Part shown: piece by piece, positions 1 to 10,556 of the stretch
Numbering within the stretch: the stretch's first letter is position 1
Layout: each line of letters opens with the position of its first letter
Assembly: GCF_001562415.1 (NCBI RefSeq)
Contig: NZ_LOEE01000003.1
Coordinates: forward strand, 1-64,000
DNA: 64,000 nucleotides
Direction of reading: 5' to 3'
From: Thermotalea metallivorans
GTDB lineage: Bacteria > Bacillota > Clostridia > Peptostreptococcales > Thermotaleaceae
Program-made: the position numbers and the translations under genes
The notes under the pieces: model-generated
The model's database searches: none
What the model saw: the letters and a program-made list of their open reading frames with translations, nothing else
What the model was told of the DNA's origin: nothing

Positions 1-127
1 GGGACTTTGCCTCCGGCTTCCTTCAGATTCCACCTCACGATGGACACCCTTGCCTTTGGCTAATGGTTCCCACTGCCAAGCCCATAGCGGACTTTCACCG
101 CCAAGTTACTGCCCATGCCGGGCGCAC
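1..127 (-). mobile_element. Group II intron, class C, 5' end (partial)
   Basis: Read on the minus strand, this segment begins with GTGCGCCCGGCATGGGC, the standard 5' end of bacterial group II introns. It continues with domain I blocks I recognise from class IIC introns such as the Oceanobacillus iheyensis intron (for example CAAGGGTGTCC and GGAATCTGAAGGAAGC). The 5' splice site would lie between 128 and 127, and the intron runs off the left edge. The exon just upstream is the perfect terminator hairpin behind gap, which is the kind of site IIC introns insert into. The reverse transcriptase, domain V and the 3' end are outside the window, so activity cannot be judged. Confidence 0.88.
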
Positions 128-131
128 GTGA

Positions 132-167
132 AAATGAATACCAATCCTGACAGATTGGTATTCATTT
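132..167 (-). terminator. Terminator hairpin of the cggR-gap operon
   Basis: A perfect 15-bp inverted repeat (132-146 and 153-167) encloses a 6-nt loop and lies just behind the gap stop codon. Only a short T-rich stretch follows before the group II intron begins at 127, so the natural U-tract has been separated from the stem by the insertion. Confidence 0.8.
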
Positions 168-178
168 CAATGGAAACC

Positions 179-2270
<2,092 letters not shown>

Positions 2271-2329
2271 TATATCCCTCCCATCCTGTTGCGGATATTA
2301 TGAGCCTTCCCAGAAATACCTTGTTCATG

Positions 2330-2372
2330 GTCTATTTATGTCCCTATAGACATTTTTAGTCCCGCGCGAGAC
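2330..2372 (-). promoter_or_regulatory. CggR operator
   Basis: On the minus strand the segment reads CGGGAC-N6-TGTC-TATA-GGGAC-N6-AGAC, with a further TGTC half site just upstream. The known Bacillus operator is CGGGAC-N6-TGTC-N4-CGGGAC-N6-TGTC, so this copy is one base shorter between the two halves and has one changed half site. It lies just downstream of the predicted transcription start, as expected for CggR, which blocks transcription elongation. Confidence 0.82.
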
Positions 2373-2392
2373 AAAAAAATATTTTCATTTTC

Positions 2393-2421
2393 ATTGTAAT
2401 ACATGAAATTTATAAATGCAA
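2393..2421 (-). promoter_or_regulatory. Sigma-A promoter of cggR-gap
   Basis: On the minus strand there is a -35 TTGCAT (2416-2421), a 17-nt spacer and a -10 TACAAT (2393-2398). The expected start near 2386 leaves the CggR operator as the first transcribed sequence. Confidence 0.7.
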
Positions 2422-2451
2422 TATTCAATTATAAAATTCTCTTATGTTGAT

Positions 2452-2567
2452 TTGCACTTTTGAATTAAGTTTACACAAAGCTTATATTTCTTCAACAGTT
2501 GCCAGTCATCTGTTGCCAGCTGCCCATCAACACTACCGATAGCTGGTAGTTGGCAGCTAGTAACAGG
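2452..2567. repeat. Dispersed intergenic repeat, copy 1
   Basis: This copy starts with TTGCACTTTTGAATTAAG, continues with ACAAAGCTTATATTTCTTCA and ends in an imperfect palindrome rich in GTTGCCAGCTGCC / GGTAGTTGGCAGCTAG. The same architecture recurs at 17823-17954 and, in shorter or decayed form, at 35901-36012. It lies between the cggR promoter and the rpoN terminator and contains no credible gene. Confidence 0.65.
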
Positions 2568-2580
2568 ATATATTTACAGC

Positions 2581-2637
2581 ATAAAAAAGCATAAACCTTT
2601 TGACAGCAACTTTCCTGTCCTACAAAGGCTTATGCTT
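2581..2637 (-). terminator. rpoN terminator
   Basis: Arms 2587-2600 and 2624-2637 pair with one mismatch (AAGCATAAACCTTT against AAAGGCTTATGCTT). On the minus strand the stem is followed by a run of T. It lies just behind the rpoN stop. Confidence 0.7.
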
Positions 2638-2647
2638 GCTTTATCCT

Positions 2648-4027
2648 TTAAAAACGTTTTCTTTTGGAAGACGGCTGTATATTCATCTCGTCTCTGTATT
2701 TGGCGACGGTCCTTCTGGAAATGTTGATCCCTTTATTTTGCAATAAATCAGCAATCATTTGATCACTCAGGGGCTTCTTTGGATTTTCGTTATCGATCAA
2801 CTCCCGCATCATGCTCTTGATGCTCTCCGCTGCAATCCCTTCTCCTTCTTGGTTGGATACACCGCTGCTGAAGAAAAATTTCAACTCAAATACACCCCTG
2901 GGGCTTTGCACATATTTTCCATTTACAGCCCTGCTTACAGTGGATTCATGGACGCCTATCTCGTCGGCAATCTGTTTCAAGGTTAAGGGCTTCAAATATT
3001 TTTTACCCATCTCAAAAAAGTCAATTTGATAATCTACAATGGCCTTCACCACTTTATAAATCGTTTGCCTTCTTTGCTCTATGCTCTTCACCAGCCACAT
3101 GGCAGCATTTAATTTGTCTGTGAGGAATTTTGATGTGCTGGAATCCTTATCTTCGTTCATTAACATGCTTCTATAGAAAGAATTGATGGTCAATCTTGGA
3201 GCCGTTGTATCATTTACAATAACCACATATTCTCCGTCTACTTTTTCTATGGTTACATCGGGGGTGATATACTTGACGTCATGGGTCGATCCAAATATTC
3301 TGCCAGGTTTTGGTTCTAAGGTTTTTATAAAATCAGCAATTTCCTGAACTTCCTTCGGCGTAATATTTAATTCCTTCGCAATGTTTGCCAAACGATTATT
3401 TGCCAAGTCATCCAAATGATGGGAGATGACATCCGCAATCCTCTTATCCTGAATTCCCCTCTGACGCACCTGAATCAGCAGGCATTCCTTTAAATCCCGG
3501 GCAGCAACGCCTAAAGGATCAAAGGTTTGAATAATGGACAATACATTTTCCACGGCATCCTCAGAAACATGAAAAATTTCTGCAATTTCCGATACGGGCA
3601 ATGTCAAATAGCCATTTTTATCAAGACTTTCAATAATGAACTTAGCAATGCTGTAATGCCTTTTTTTCAAAATAGAAAATTGGAGCTGAAACATGAGATG
3701 TTCCGTCAATGTCGTGTCATTATACAAAAACTGCTCAATGGATACTTCATCCTTGTCTTTATGATAGTTTGGCTGTCTATAGCTGATATCATCATATTCT
3801 CGAAAATATTCCTTCCAGTCTATTTCTTCCTTGTTTGAGTTTTTGCTGTTCTCAACGTCCTGGGGTGAGGTTGCAATGTCTAGAAGAGGATTTGCCAATA
3901 GCTGTTCATCAAGAAACTGGGATAGCTCCTGGGTATTAAATTGCAAAATTTGAATAGCTTGCTTCAATTCGGGAGTCATAACCAGTTTTTGAATCTGCTC
4001 AATATTCAAATGGAATCCCATCTTCAT
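2648..4027 (-). CDS. rpoN: RNA polymerase sigma-54 factor
   Basis: Sigma-54, which directs RNA polymerase to -24/-12 promoters and needs an AAA+ enhancer-binding activator. The N-terminal region is the activator-interacting segment (IQKLVMTPELKQAIQILQ). The central part is the core-binding domain with a helix-turn-helix around ADEIGVHESTVSRAVNGKY. The C-terminus carries the RpoN box (SRRTVAKYRDEM) that reads the -24 element. ATG at 4027 is preferred over a TTG at 4033 because GGCGGGTGA is better spaced from it. It is a single gene with its own terminator. No enhancer-binding activator is seen in the window. Confidence 0.96.
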   Translation of the reverse strand: MKMGFHLNIEQIQKLVMTPELKQAIQILQFNTQELSQFLDEQLLANPLLDIATSPQDVENSKNSNKEEIDWKEYFREYDDISYRQPNYHKDKDEVSIEQFLYNDTTLTEHLMFQLQFSILKKRHYSIAKFIIESLDKNGYLTLPVSEIAEIFHVSEDAVENVLSIIQTFDPLGVAARDLKECLLIQVRQRGIQDKRIADVISHHLDDLANNRLANIAKELNITPKEVQEIADFIKTLEPKPGRIFGSTHDVKYITPDVTIEKVDGEYVVIVNDTTAPRLTINSFYRSMLMNEDKDSSTSKFLTDKLNAAMWLVKSIEQRRQTIYKVVKAIVDYQIDFFEMGKKYLKPLTLKQIADEIGVHESTVSRAVNGKYVQSPRGVFELKFFFSSGVSNQEGEGIAAESIKSMMRELIDNENPKKPLSDQMIADLLQNKGINISRRTVAKYRDEMNIQPSSKRKRF

Positions 4028-4114
4028 CTCCAATCACCCGCCTTCCATATCAAAGGATACTATCGTGATCAATCTTAAAACGGTGGATGCACAAATATTT
4101 GTTTCTCTTTTATT

Positions 4115-4143
4115 ATTATATCATTAAATTTTTGTTAAATAAA
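4115..4143 (-). promoter_or_regulatory. Possible rpoN promoter
   Basis: On the minus strand a good -10 TATAAT (4115-4120) lies 17 nt from a weak -35 TTTATT (4138-4143). It is the only promoter-like pair in the gap between the permease terminator and rpoN. Confidence 0.4.
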
Positions 4144-4173
4144 GCTTGTTCCTACAATTCTGCATTACAGCAG

Positions 4174-4198
4174 AAAAGACAAGGCTTGGGGCCTTGTC
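4174..4198 (-). terminator. Terminator of the BMP transporter operon
   Basis: Arms GACAAGGC (4178-4185) and GCCTTGTC (4191-4198) enclose 5 nt. On the minus strand TTTT follows. The stem begins inside the stop codon of the last permease gene. Confidence 0.85.
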
Positions 4199-5157
4199 TA
4201 TCTTTCTCCTTTTTCATATGGAATTCCATCGGCTGCCGGTGCCACAGCCTTCCCTACAAAGCCCATGAGTACAACCAGAGTGATGACATAGGGAATCATG
4301 GACAGCAGATTTGCAGAAATGTTAAGTCCCACTTGGGGGCTGCCTAAATAAATCTGTATGCCTGTAGTAGCGCCAAAAAGCAGACATGCTCCCATGGCAC
4401 CCTGGGGTTTCCATTTGCCGAAGATCATGGCTGCCAAAGCAATAAAACCTTGCCCCGAAATTAATGTAGGTCTGAAGGAAGCAACGATTGCCATACTTAA
4501 GGAAGCACCGCCCAGCCCTGCAAGAATTCCCGACAAAATAACAGAAAAATATCGTATTTTATATACATTAATTCCCAAGGTATCCGCCGCCTTTGGATGT
4601 TCCCCTACGGCTCGAATTCTCAATCCCAGCTTTGTCTTATACAAAACATACCAGGACAGAAGTACCAGCAGAAAGGCAATATAGACGGAGGCATACTGAT
4701 TGAAAATCGTATCAAGAATAGAATTTTCAATCACCCCGTTCAAAGGCCTCGGCAATTTAGCATTCAAGGGTATTGCCGGCGTCATCGTAGCCCCTTCGAA
4801 CAATCTCCTCGAAAGAAACAGGGAAAGGCCTGGCGCTAAAAAATTGATGGCAATGCCCGATACAACCTGATCCGCATGGAAGCTCACCGATGCCACGGCA
4901 TGCAGCAGCCCGAAAAAACCTCCCGCAAGACCTCCAATGATAAATGCCACCCAAGGCACCCACCATAGGATCCCGTAGACATCTGAAAGAATAAAAGCAG
5001 AAGCAGCAGCAGAAAAAGCCCCTACCGTCATCATCCCTTCGATTCCGATATTGGCAACTCCCGAGTTTTCTGAAAACACTGCACCCAGGGAGGCATAAAT
5101 CAACGGCGTGGCATACATCAATGTAGTTCCCAGTATAAAAGCCAAATCCTTAAGCAT
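4198..5157 (-). CDS. Nucleoside-type ABC importer permease (second)
   Basis: Integral membrane permease of 319 residues, with about eight to ten hydrophobic segments and the BPD_transp_2 features ENSGVANIGIEGMM near the N-terminus and GEHPKAADTLGINV in the middle. It pairs with the permease gene next to it as the heterodimeric channel of a BMP-type importer like Bacillus YufQ/NupQ. Its ATG directly follows the upstream permease stop and is preceded by GGGGGTG. It is the last gene of the operon and ends in a terminator. The substrate (probably purine or other nucleosides) is inferred from the family. Confidence 0.92.
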   Translation of the reverse strand: MLKDLAFILGTTLMYATPLIYASLGAVFSENSGVANIGIEGMMTVGAFSAAASAFILSDVYGILWWVPWVAFIIGGLAGGFFGLLHAVASVSFHADQVVSGIAINFLAPGLSLFLSRRLFEGATMTPAIPLNAKLPRPLNGVIENSILDTIFNQYASVYIAFLLVLLSWYVLYKTKLGLRIRAVGEHPKAADTLGINVYKIRYFSVILSGILAGLGGASLSMAIVASFRPTLISGQGFIALAAMIFGKWKPQGAMGACLLFGATTGIQIYLGSPQVGLNISANLLSMIPYVITLVVLMGFVGKAVAPAADGIPYEKGER

Positions 5158-6255
5158 CTATTGCACCCCCTTTTGGAGCTTTTTTCTATCCAAGCACTTT
5201 AACACATATCGAAAAATTCTATTGGTTGCAATAAAGAAAATAATAGATCCAATGACAATATTGATGACTTCCGTAGGCACACCGATCAACTGCATTTTGG
5301 ATCCCCCATAAGTGAGTCCTCCGAACAGCAATGCAGATAATATGACTCCAAAAGGCGTATTATTTCCTATCAGCGAAACGGCAATGCCATTAAATCCATA
5401 GCCTTCCATGGCAGCTAAAATAGAAACGTGATACGATACACCCATCACATGGAGGGCTCCAGCGGCACCCCCCAAAGCTCCAGCAATAGCCATGGACAAT
5501 ACAATGCTCCGTTTTACATTGATGCCTCCGTATTGGGCGGCATCCTTATTAAATCCTACAGCCCTTAACTCATATCCCACAGTCGTCTTAAAGAGCAGAT
5601 ATGCAATGAGGGCTGTCATGATGATGGCAATAACAATGCCCCAGTTCACCTTCGTAGCCGCACCCAAGGATTCCTTCAGCCAATCCATTCCGATCTTTGC
5701 AGTCTCATGGATATCATGGGAAGATTCCGTTCCCTTTCTTTTAAATGCCTCCTGTTCCACAGCAAAATTAGACAAATACAAAGCCATCCAGTTCAACATA
5801 ATTGTTGCAATTACCTCGTGGACTCCAAATTTTGACTTTAGAAATCCCGCAATGGCTCCCCAGAGTCCGGCGGCGATAGCCCCACCAAAGAAGACAACGG
5901 GAACATGGAGAATGGCGGGCAACTTTAGGAAATACCCTAACAAAGTGGCAGCCAATGCGCCAATGATAAATTGTCCTTCAACTCCTATATTAAATAATCC
6001 CGTACGAAAGGCAAATGCCACGGATAATCCAGTCAAAATCAGGGGAGTTGAACGAATCACCGTCCAAGCTAGATATTTCGGTCTGGAAAAGATGCCATCC
6101 AACATCAGACGATAGGCCTCCAAGGGACGATAACCGGAAATATAGATGACCACAGCACCTACTAAGAGCCCCATGATGATCGATAATATGGTAAGGGCCA
6201 AGGTTTCATTGAGAAACAAATTTTTGATACGTTCCTTCATTGTTTTTGCCTCCAT
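5158..6255 (-). CDS. Nucleoside-type ABC importer permease (first)
   Basis: Permease of 365 residues, related to Bacillus YufP/NupP. It has a cytosolic N-terminus, then many membrane segments with the family motif RTGLFNIGVEGQF (about residues 83-95) and a GFNKDAAQYGGINV loop that contacts the ATPase. Two starts are possible: ATG at 6255, which overlaps the ATPase stop codon as TAATG, or ATG at 6240, which sits 8 nt behind GGAGG. Either way it is translationally coupled to the ATPase gene. The two permeases share the EAA-like loop but are clearly diverged from each other. Confidence 0.92.
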   Translation of the reverse strand: MEAKTMKERIKNLFLNETLALTILSIIMGLLVGAVVIYISGYRPLEAYRLMLDGIFSRPKYLAWTVIRSTPLILTGLSVAFAFRTGLFNIGVEGQFIIGALAATLLGYFLKLPAILHVPVVFFGGAIAAGLWGAIAGFLKSKFGVHEVIATIMLNWMALYLSNFAVEQEAFKRKGTESSHDIHETAKIGMDWLKESLGAATKVNWGIVIAIIMTALIAYLLFKTTVGYELRAVGFNKDAAQYGGINVKRSIVLSMAIAGALGGAAGALHVMGVSYHVSILAAMEGYGFNGIAVSLIGNNTPFGVILSALLFGGLTYGGSKMQLIGVPTEVINIVIGSIIFFIATNRIFRYVLKCLDRKKLQKGVQ

Positions 6256-7796
6256 TATCGCCCACCTCCTGCCATCATCAATCCCAATTCATTTTCATCC
6301 GTTTCCTTTGCATTTACGGTTCCAACAATCTTTCCTTCGTAGATTACAGAAATTCTATCGGAAACATTCATAATTTCGTCTAATTCAAAAGATACCAGCA
6401 AAACTGCTTTATTCCTGTCTCTTTGATCAACCAACGCCCTATGGACAAACTCAATGGCCCCTACGTCAAGGCCCCGGGTCGGCTGAGCAGCAATCAAAAG
6501 ATCTGGGTCATTGGTAACCTCTCTGGCGATGATAACTTTTTGCTGGTTTCCTCCCGACAAAGCCCTAGCTTTTAGCTCCTTATTCCTTGGGCGTACATCA
6601 AATTTTTCCATGAGCTCCTCGGCAAAGGATCGGATTTTATCATAATTTAAGCGAATTCCCTTAGAAAATGGTTCCTTGCGGTAGTTTTCCAGCACCATGT
6701 TTTCCGCCACAGTAAAATCCAAGACCAGCCCGTGTTTTTGCCTGTCTTCGGGTATGTTGGAAACACCTGCCTCAAAGATTTCCCTGGGGGTCCGATTGGT
6801 AATATCTACTCCATTGATCCACACTTTGCCGGACTTCACCTTCCTCAGGCCGGTAATCGCCTCAATCAGCTCCGTTTGCCCATTGCCGTCCACTCCCGCT
6901 ATGCCAACGATTTCCCCAGCCCTAACCTCCAGATTTAACCCCTTTACAACTTCATATCCTCGATTATCTTCAACTACCAAACCCTCCACTTTTAAAACAA
7001 TATCCGATGGTTTGACAGGCCCTTTCTCTACGGCAAAACTAACTTCCCTTCCAACCATCATGGAAGCCAGTTGATTTTCATCGGTTTGGGAAACATCCAC
7101 CGTATCAATCCGCTTCCCCCTTCGAATGATGGTGCAGTAATCGGCACAGGCTTTGATTTCCTTTAGCTTGTGGGTAATAATGATGATGGATTTCCCCTGG
7201 CTAGTAAGATTTTTCATAATCACAATCAATTCTCTAATTTCTTGAGGAGTCAATACAGCCGTCGGCTCGTCCAGAATCAAAATTTCCGCACCTCGATACA
7301 AAGCCTTCAATATTTCCACCCGCTGCTGCATGCCCACAGAGATATCTTCAATTTTTGCTTCCGGATCCACATGCAAACCATACTGCTCCGATAGAGCCCG
7401 TACATCTTCAATGGCTTTTTTTATATTGAGTTTATTAAATGCTCCCGTAGGTTCCATGCCTAAAACAATATTTTCAGCCACGGTAAAGGGCTTGACCAAC
7501 ATGAAATGCTGATGAACCATTCCAATGCCATGGGCAATGGCAACATTGGGGTTCTTCACATCCACTTTTTGGCCCTGAATATATATTTCGCCGCTTGTAG
7601 GCATATACAACCCATATAGTATGTTCATGAGAGTAGATTTCCCTGCACCGTTTTCTCCCAACAGGGCATGGATTTCTCCCTTATGCACCTTGAGATCAAT
7701 ATGATCATTGGCCGTAAAATCTCCAAATTTCTTTACAATATTCTTCATTTCCACAACCACTGTCTGAAAATCTATATGCTCCTTTATGGCATCCAA
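6255..7796 (-). CDS. Nucleoside-type ABC importer ATP-binding protein
   Basis: Duplicated ABC ATPase of 513 residues that powers the BMP importer, similar to Bacillus YufO/NupO and to sugar (RbsA-type) ATPases. The first half has a complete Walker A (GENGAGKST), a signature ISVGMQQRVEIL and Walker B LILDEPTAVL. The second half has a degenerate Walker A (GVDGNGQTE) and the signature LSGGNQQKV, as is usual for this family. Translation starts at a TTG (7794-7796) with GGGAGG 7 nt upstream. It lies between the binding-protein gene and the two permeases, all on one strand. Confidence 0.94.
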   Translation of the reverse strand: MDAIKEHIDFQTVVVEMKNIVKKFGDFTANDHIDLKVHKGEIHALLGENGAGKSTLMNILYGLYMPTSGEIYIQGQKVDVKNPNVAIAHGIGMVHQHFMLVKPFTVAENIVLGMEPTGAFNKLNIKKAIEDVRALSEQYGLHVDPEAKIEDISVGMQQRVEILKALYRGAEILILDEPTAVLTPQEIRELIVIMKNLTSQGKSIIIITHKLKEIKACADYCTIIRRGKRIDTVDVSQTDENQLASMMVGREVSFAVEKGPVKPSDIVLKVEGLVVEDNRGYEVVKGLNLEVRAGEIVGIAGVDGNGQTELIEAITGLRKVKSGKVWINGVDITNRTPREIFEAGVSNIPEDRQKHGLVLDFTVAENMVLENYRKEPFSKGIRLNYDKIRSFAEELMEKFDVRPRNKELKARALSGGNQQKVIIAREVTNDPDLLIAAQPTRGLDVGAIEFVHRALVDQRDRNKAVLLVSFELDEIMNVSDRISVIYEGKIVGTVNAKETDENELGLMMAGGGR

Positions 7797-7926
7797 AACA
7801 ATACCTCCCTACTACGCTTGTGATTGCATAAGCATTTCTATTATACTAAATTATACTTCGTATAACAACCCGCCATATTTTTACGACAACACATTTGCAA
7901 TTCTTTCCTGCCTGGTTTGGAAATTT

Positions 7927-7955
7927 GAAGCCCAGAACCGAATGGCCTGGGCTTC
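7927..7955 (-). terminator. Intercistronic hairpin after the BMP lipoprotein gene
   Basis: Arms GAAGCCCAG and CTGGGCTTC pair perfectly around an 11-nt loop. There is no clear T-run after it on the minus strand, so it may serve as a partial terminator or 3'-end stabiliser that favours high expression of the binding protein over the membrane genes. Confidence 0.55.
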
Positions 7956-7966
7956 ATCACTAGAAA

Positions 7967-9013
7967 TTATTTCATTGCTTCAAATTCTTCCTTCGTAGCC
8001 GGAACCTTAATTTCGCCGCTGATAATCTTGGCCTTTAAGGCTTCTACTTCATCCAAAATTTCCTTTGGTACCAGTTTGCTGGAACTTGGAGCAATATCTA
8101 CACCGCCTTCTTTTAAACCGTATACTACAGTTTCTCCGCCAGCGTATTTACCATCTTTTAAATCTTTTGCTACGTTGAAGATTGCATTGTCCACTCGCTT
8201 CATGGCTGATGTGATTACGTTATCCGGTGCGTCTGGATTTTGGTCTTTATCAACACCAATCGCATATTTGCCCTTTTCTCTAGCAACTTCAATCATGCCG
8301 TTTCCAGTCGCTCCTGCCGCGTGGAAGATAATATCTGCACCATTGGCATACATCTGTTCTGCAATACTTCTTCCCTTGGCTTCATCCGTAAAGGAGTTGG
8401 CATACTGTACCATTACTTCTACATTTGGATTTGCAGCTTTCACGCCGGCCAGATATCCATAATGGAACTTATGGATCACAGGAAAATCCATGCCGCCTAT
8501 AAAACCAACTTTATTTGTTTTTGTCATCTTACCGGCTATGTAACCTACAAGATAGGATGGTTCTTCTTCTTTAAACACAACACCCACTACATTTTCCGGT
8601 GTCTCATCCCCATAGGCATAGTCGATAATTGCAAATTTCTGATCGGGATAGTTTTGCGCAGCTGTTTTTATCGTTTCACCCATAAGGAAACCAATACCCC
8701 AGATCAAATCGTTTTCTGCATCCACAAGGGTTTCAATATTGGTTGCATAATCAGCTTCTTGTTTGGATTCTTGATAACTTGCTTGAACACCCAGCTCTTT
8801 TTGTGCTCTTTGTAAGCCTTCCCATGCTGATTGGTTGAAGGATCTGTCATTGACACCGCCTACATCTGTAACCATTGCGATTTTTAGCGGTTTCTCAGCA
8901 GGGGCATTGTTTTCACCGGGCTGCTGCTGTTCGGGTGCCTTTGGGCCACATCCAGCAACTAAGCCTGCAAGCAACATCATTGTCAGCAATAATGCCATAG
9001 TTTTTTTGAACAT
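7967..9013 (-). CDS. BMP-family nucleoside-binding lipoprotein
   Basis: Substrate-binding lipoprotein of 348 residues, the first gene of the importer operon. The signal peptide runs from MFKKTMALLLTMMLLAG to the lipobox LVAGC, with Cys at about residue 22 lipidated. A low-complexity linker (PEQQQPGENNAPAEKP) comes before the BMP domain, which opens with KIAMVTDVGGVNDRSFNQSAW, typical of the PnrA/BmpA/NupN group. ATG at 9013 is chosen over an in-frame codon at 9064 because GAGGAGGAGAG sits 4-10 nt upstream and the signal peptide begins there. Family members bind purine nucleosides; the exact ligand cannot be read from the sequence. Confidence 0.94.
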   Translation of the reverse strand: MFKKTMALLLTMMLLAGLVAGCGPKAPEQQQPGENNAPAEKPLKIAMVTDVGGVNDRSFNQSAWEGLQRAQKELGVQASYQESKQEADYATNIETLVDAENDLIWGIGFLMGETIKTAAQNYPDQKFAIIDYAYGDETPENVVGVVFKEEEPSYLVGYIAGKMTKTNKVGFIGGMDFPVIHKFHYGYLAGVKAANPNVEVMVQYANSFTDEAKGRSIAEQMYANGADIIFHAAGATGNGMIEVAREKGKYAIGVDKDQNPDAPDNVITSAMKRVDNAIFNVAKDLKDGKYAGGETVVYGLKEGGVDIAPSSSKLVPKEILDEVEALKAKIISGEIKVPATKEEFEAMK

Positions 9014-9158
9014 GTTACTCTCCTCCTCAATTTCGTCCATTTTTTGTTGTCTTCCCCTAGACAATATAGCCTATAAGAATTCTACACGAACATCTCAAAA
9101 TCCTTTTAAAGTATAAAAAAATATTTATGGTTATTTTTTTTGCTATAGCAGCAATAAA

Positions 9159-9350
9159 ACTCCAGCACCGCTGGAGTAGTCTGTAGAAAAAGTAACGGGA
9201 TAAGTAAGAACCCTTGAGATTTAGGCTTCGTCGCGAATCAGCAAGCCGCTTTTTTCCTTGTTTTTTTATTTAGAAAAGCGGCGCAGGTCTGAGCAGGAAG
9301 CCAAATCTCAAGGATTTGTCTACAAGCTAAAACTCCAGCACCGCTGGAGT
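9159..9350. repeat. Nested inverted-repeat element with flanking duplicate hairpins
   Basis: Two identical 19-nt palindromes, ACTCCAGCACCGCTGGAGT, lie at 9159-9177 and 9332-9350. Between them is a long stem: 9212-9229 pairs with 9297-9313 with one bulge, and inner arms 9245-9253 and 9274-9282 pair too. The right palindrome works as the terminator behind grdD, and T-rich ends are present on both strands there. The layout fits a small mobile (MITE-like) element or a double terminator with a structured insert. No protein is encoded. Confidence 0.7.
9332..9350 (-). terminator. Terminator of the glycine reductase operon
   Basis: An 8-bp perfect stem with a 3-nt loop, followed by TTTTA on the minus strand, only 8 nt behind the grdD stop. 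A second identical hairpin at 9159-9177 with a TTTTATT tail gives a backup termination point. Confidence 0.8.
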
Positions 9351-9357
9351 TTTATGC

Positions 9358-10545
9358 TTAGCAAATATCGCCTTCCTTTGCTACAAAGCCTGCTTGACTT
9401 AATATTTCCGTTGCCTTATGGACCTTTTCCTCATGAACAAGAACAATCGGTCCTGTGCAACCCATACCGCTTTCAGCATAGATGCCCGCCTTCCAGAGGG
9501 TCTTGACGGCATCCTCTAAATCCATAATATCGATACCGGAGATGGAACCTGTGACAACCTCTTGAGCCGGCGCTGTTACTGTCTCGGTTTCTGCCGGAGC
9601 CTTCTTTGCATCCTTGGTTAAAGACTTTAGAATTTCATCAAATTTAGCCGCCTTTGCTTTGGCAAACTCTGCCTTCGCTACTTCTGTCAGTTTGCCCTGG
9701 GCAAGTTTTGCAGCATATTGAATAGCATTGGCTACCACGGGTACGCCAGACGCCCTCGACAGAATGAGGATGATTCTGTCATAACCCTCTCCGATTCCCG
9801 GACCGTATCCATAACCCAAAGCCTCATAACTACCGCCTGTAGTATAGGAGGAAAATACCTTCATCATAATATTGCCTGTCAGCGTATCCGTCACCATCAC
9901 ATCGACACTACCGGCCAGCAGATCGTTTCCTCTCATGACAGCTCCTCCATCGGAGCGGATGGATTCGGAAAAATTAATCTTATATCCGTTGGCATTTAAT
10001 TCTTTTAGTGCCCGTTCTACTTGTCTGGCACCATCCAGATTTAAAATCCCTACTGTTGGATTTTCAATACCCATGGCCTTTGCTGTGATAATGCCGTAAA
10101 GGGCATTTTTCACCATGGCTTCTACCCTGTGGGCTGAGGCCGTCCCTGTCGTCGTCGCCAAAAACATCTCCCGACCCATCCCCGGTGTAATCACCTTTCC
10201 TACCGTAGAAACGCCGATGGGGAAATTATAGTGCATCGTCACACAGCTTTGGATATAACCGCTGTCCAGCAGCTCCTCCATCTTTTTATGCATTTCTTCT
10301 TCTGTATTTACTTCCACAATCTCTAAGTTTGTATTTACCTTAGGTCCGATTAATACAATGTCAAAGTTTTCAGCATTTTTGGCTGCCAGTTCTGCACCCT
10401 TTACCAGATTTTCTACTCCATGCTCGCTGCCGAGGGTTGTAAGCCCTACTTTGACACGGTTTCCAAACTTGCCTGTTTTGATGGCATCGGCAATGTCTAA
10501 AAACACTTTGCCGATCATTTGTTTTACTGCGTTATTTTCAGCCAT
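9358..10545 (-). CDS. grdD: Glycine reductase complex protein C, GrdD subunit
   Basis: The GrdD subunit of protein C (395 residues), which with GrdC accepts the carboxymethyl group from selenoprotein A and releases acetyl phosphate. The sequence is typical of GrdD, with a PlsX-like fold (MIGKVFLDIADAI, TTLGSEHG, MVTDTLTGNI, YGPGIGEGYDRI) and a C-terminal MGCTGP segment. An alanine- and lysine-rich linker near residues 300-340 separates the two parts. ATG at 10545 is chosen because AGGGGTGA precedes it by about 5 nt. It follows the grdC stop by 11 nt and is the last gene of the operon. Confidence 0.95.
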   Translation of the reverse strand: MAENNAVKQMIGKVFLDIADAIKTGKFGNRVKVGLTTLGSEHGVENLVKGAELAAKNAENFDIVLIGPKVNTNLEIVEVNTEEEMHKKMEELLDSGYIQSCVTMHYNFPIGVSTVGKVITPGMGREMFLATTTGTASAHRVEAMVKNALYGIITAKAMGIENPTVGILNLDGARQVERALKELNANGYKINFSESIRSDGGAVMRGNDLLAGSVDVMVTDTLTGNIMMKVFSSYTTGGSYEALGYGYGPGIGEGYDRIILILSRASGVPVVANAIQYAAKLAQGKLTEVAKAEFAKAKAAKFDEILKSLTKDAKKAPAETETVTAPAQEVVTGSISGIDIMDLEDAVKTLWKAGIYAESGMGCTGPIVLVHEEKVHKATEILSQAGFVAKEGDIC

Positions 10546-10556
10546 TCTCATCACCC

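Noticed and set aside
5492-6115. Long plus-strand frame (207 residues) opposite the first permease gene
   Set aside because: It is the antisense of a well-supported membrane protein gene with no ribosome binding site or recognisable family.
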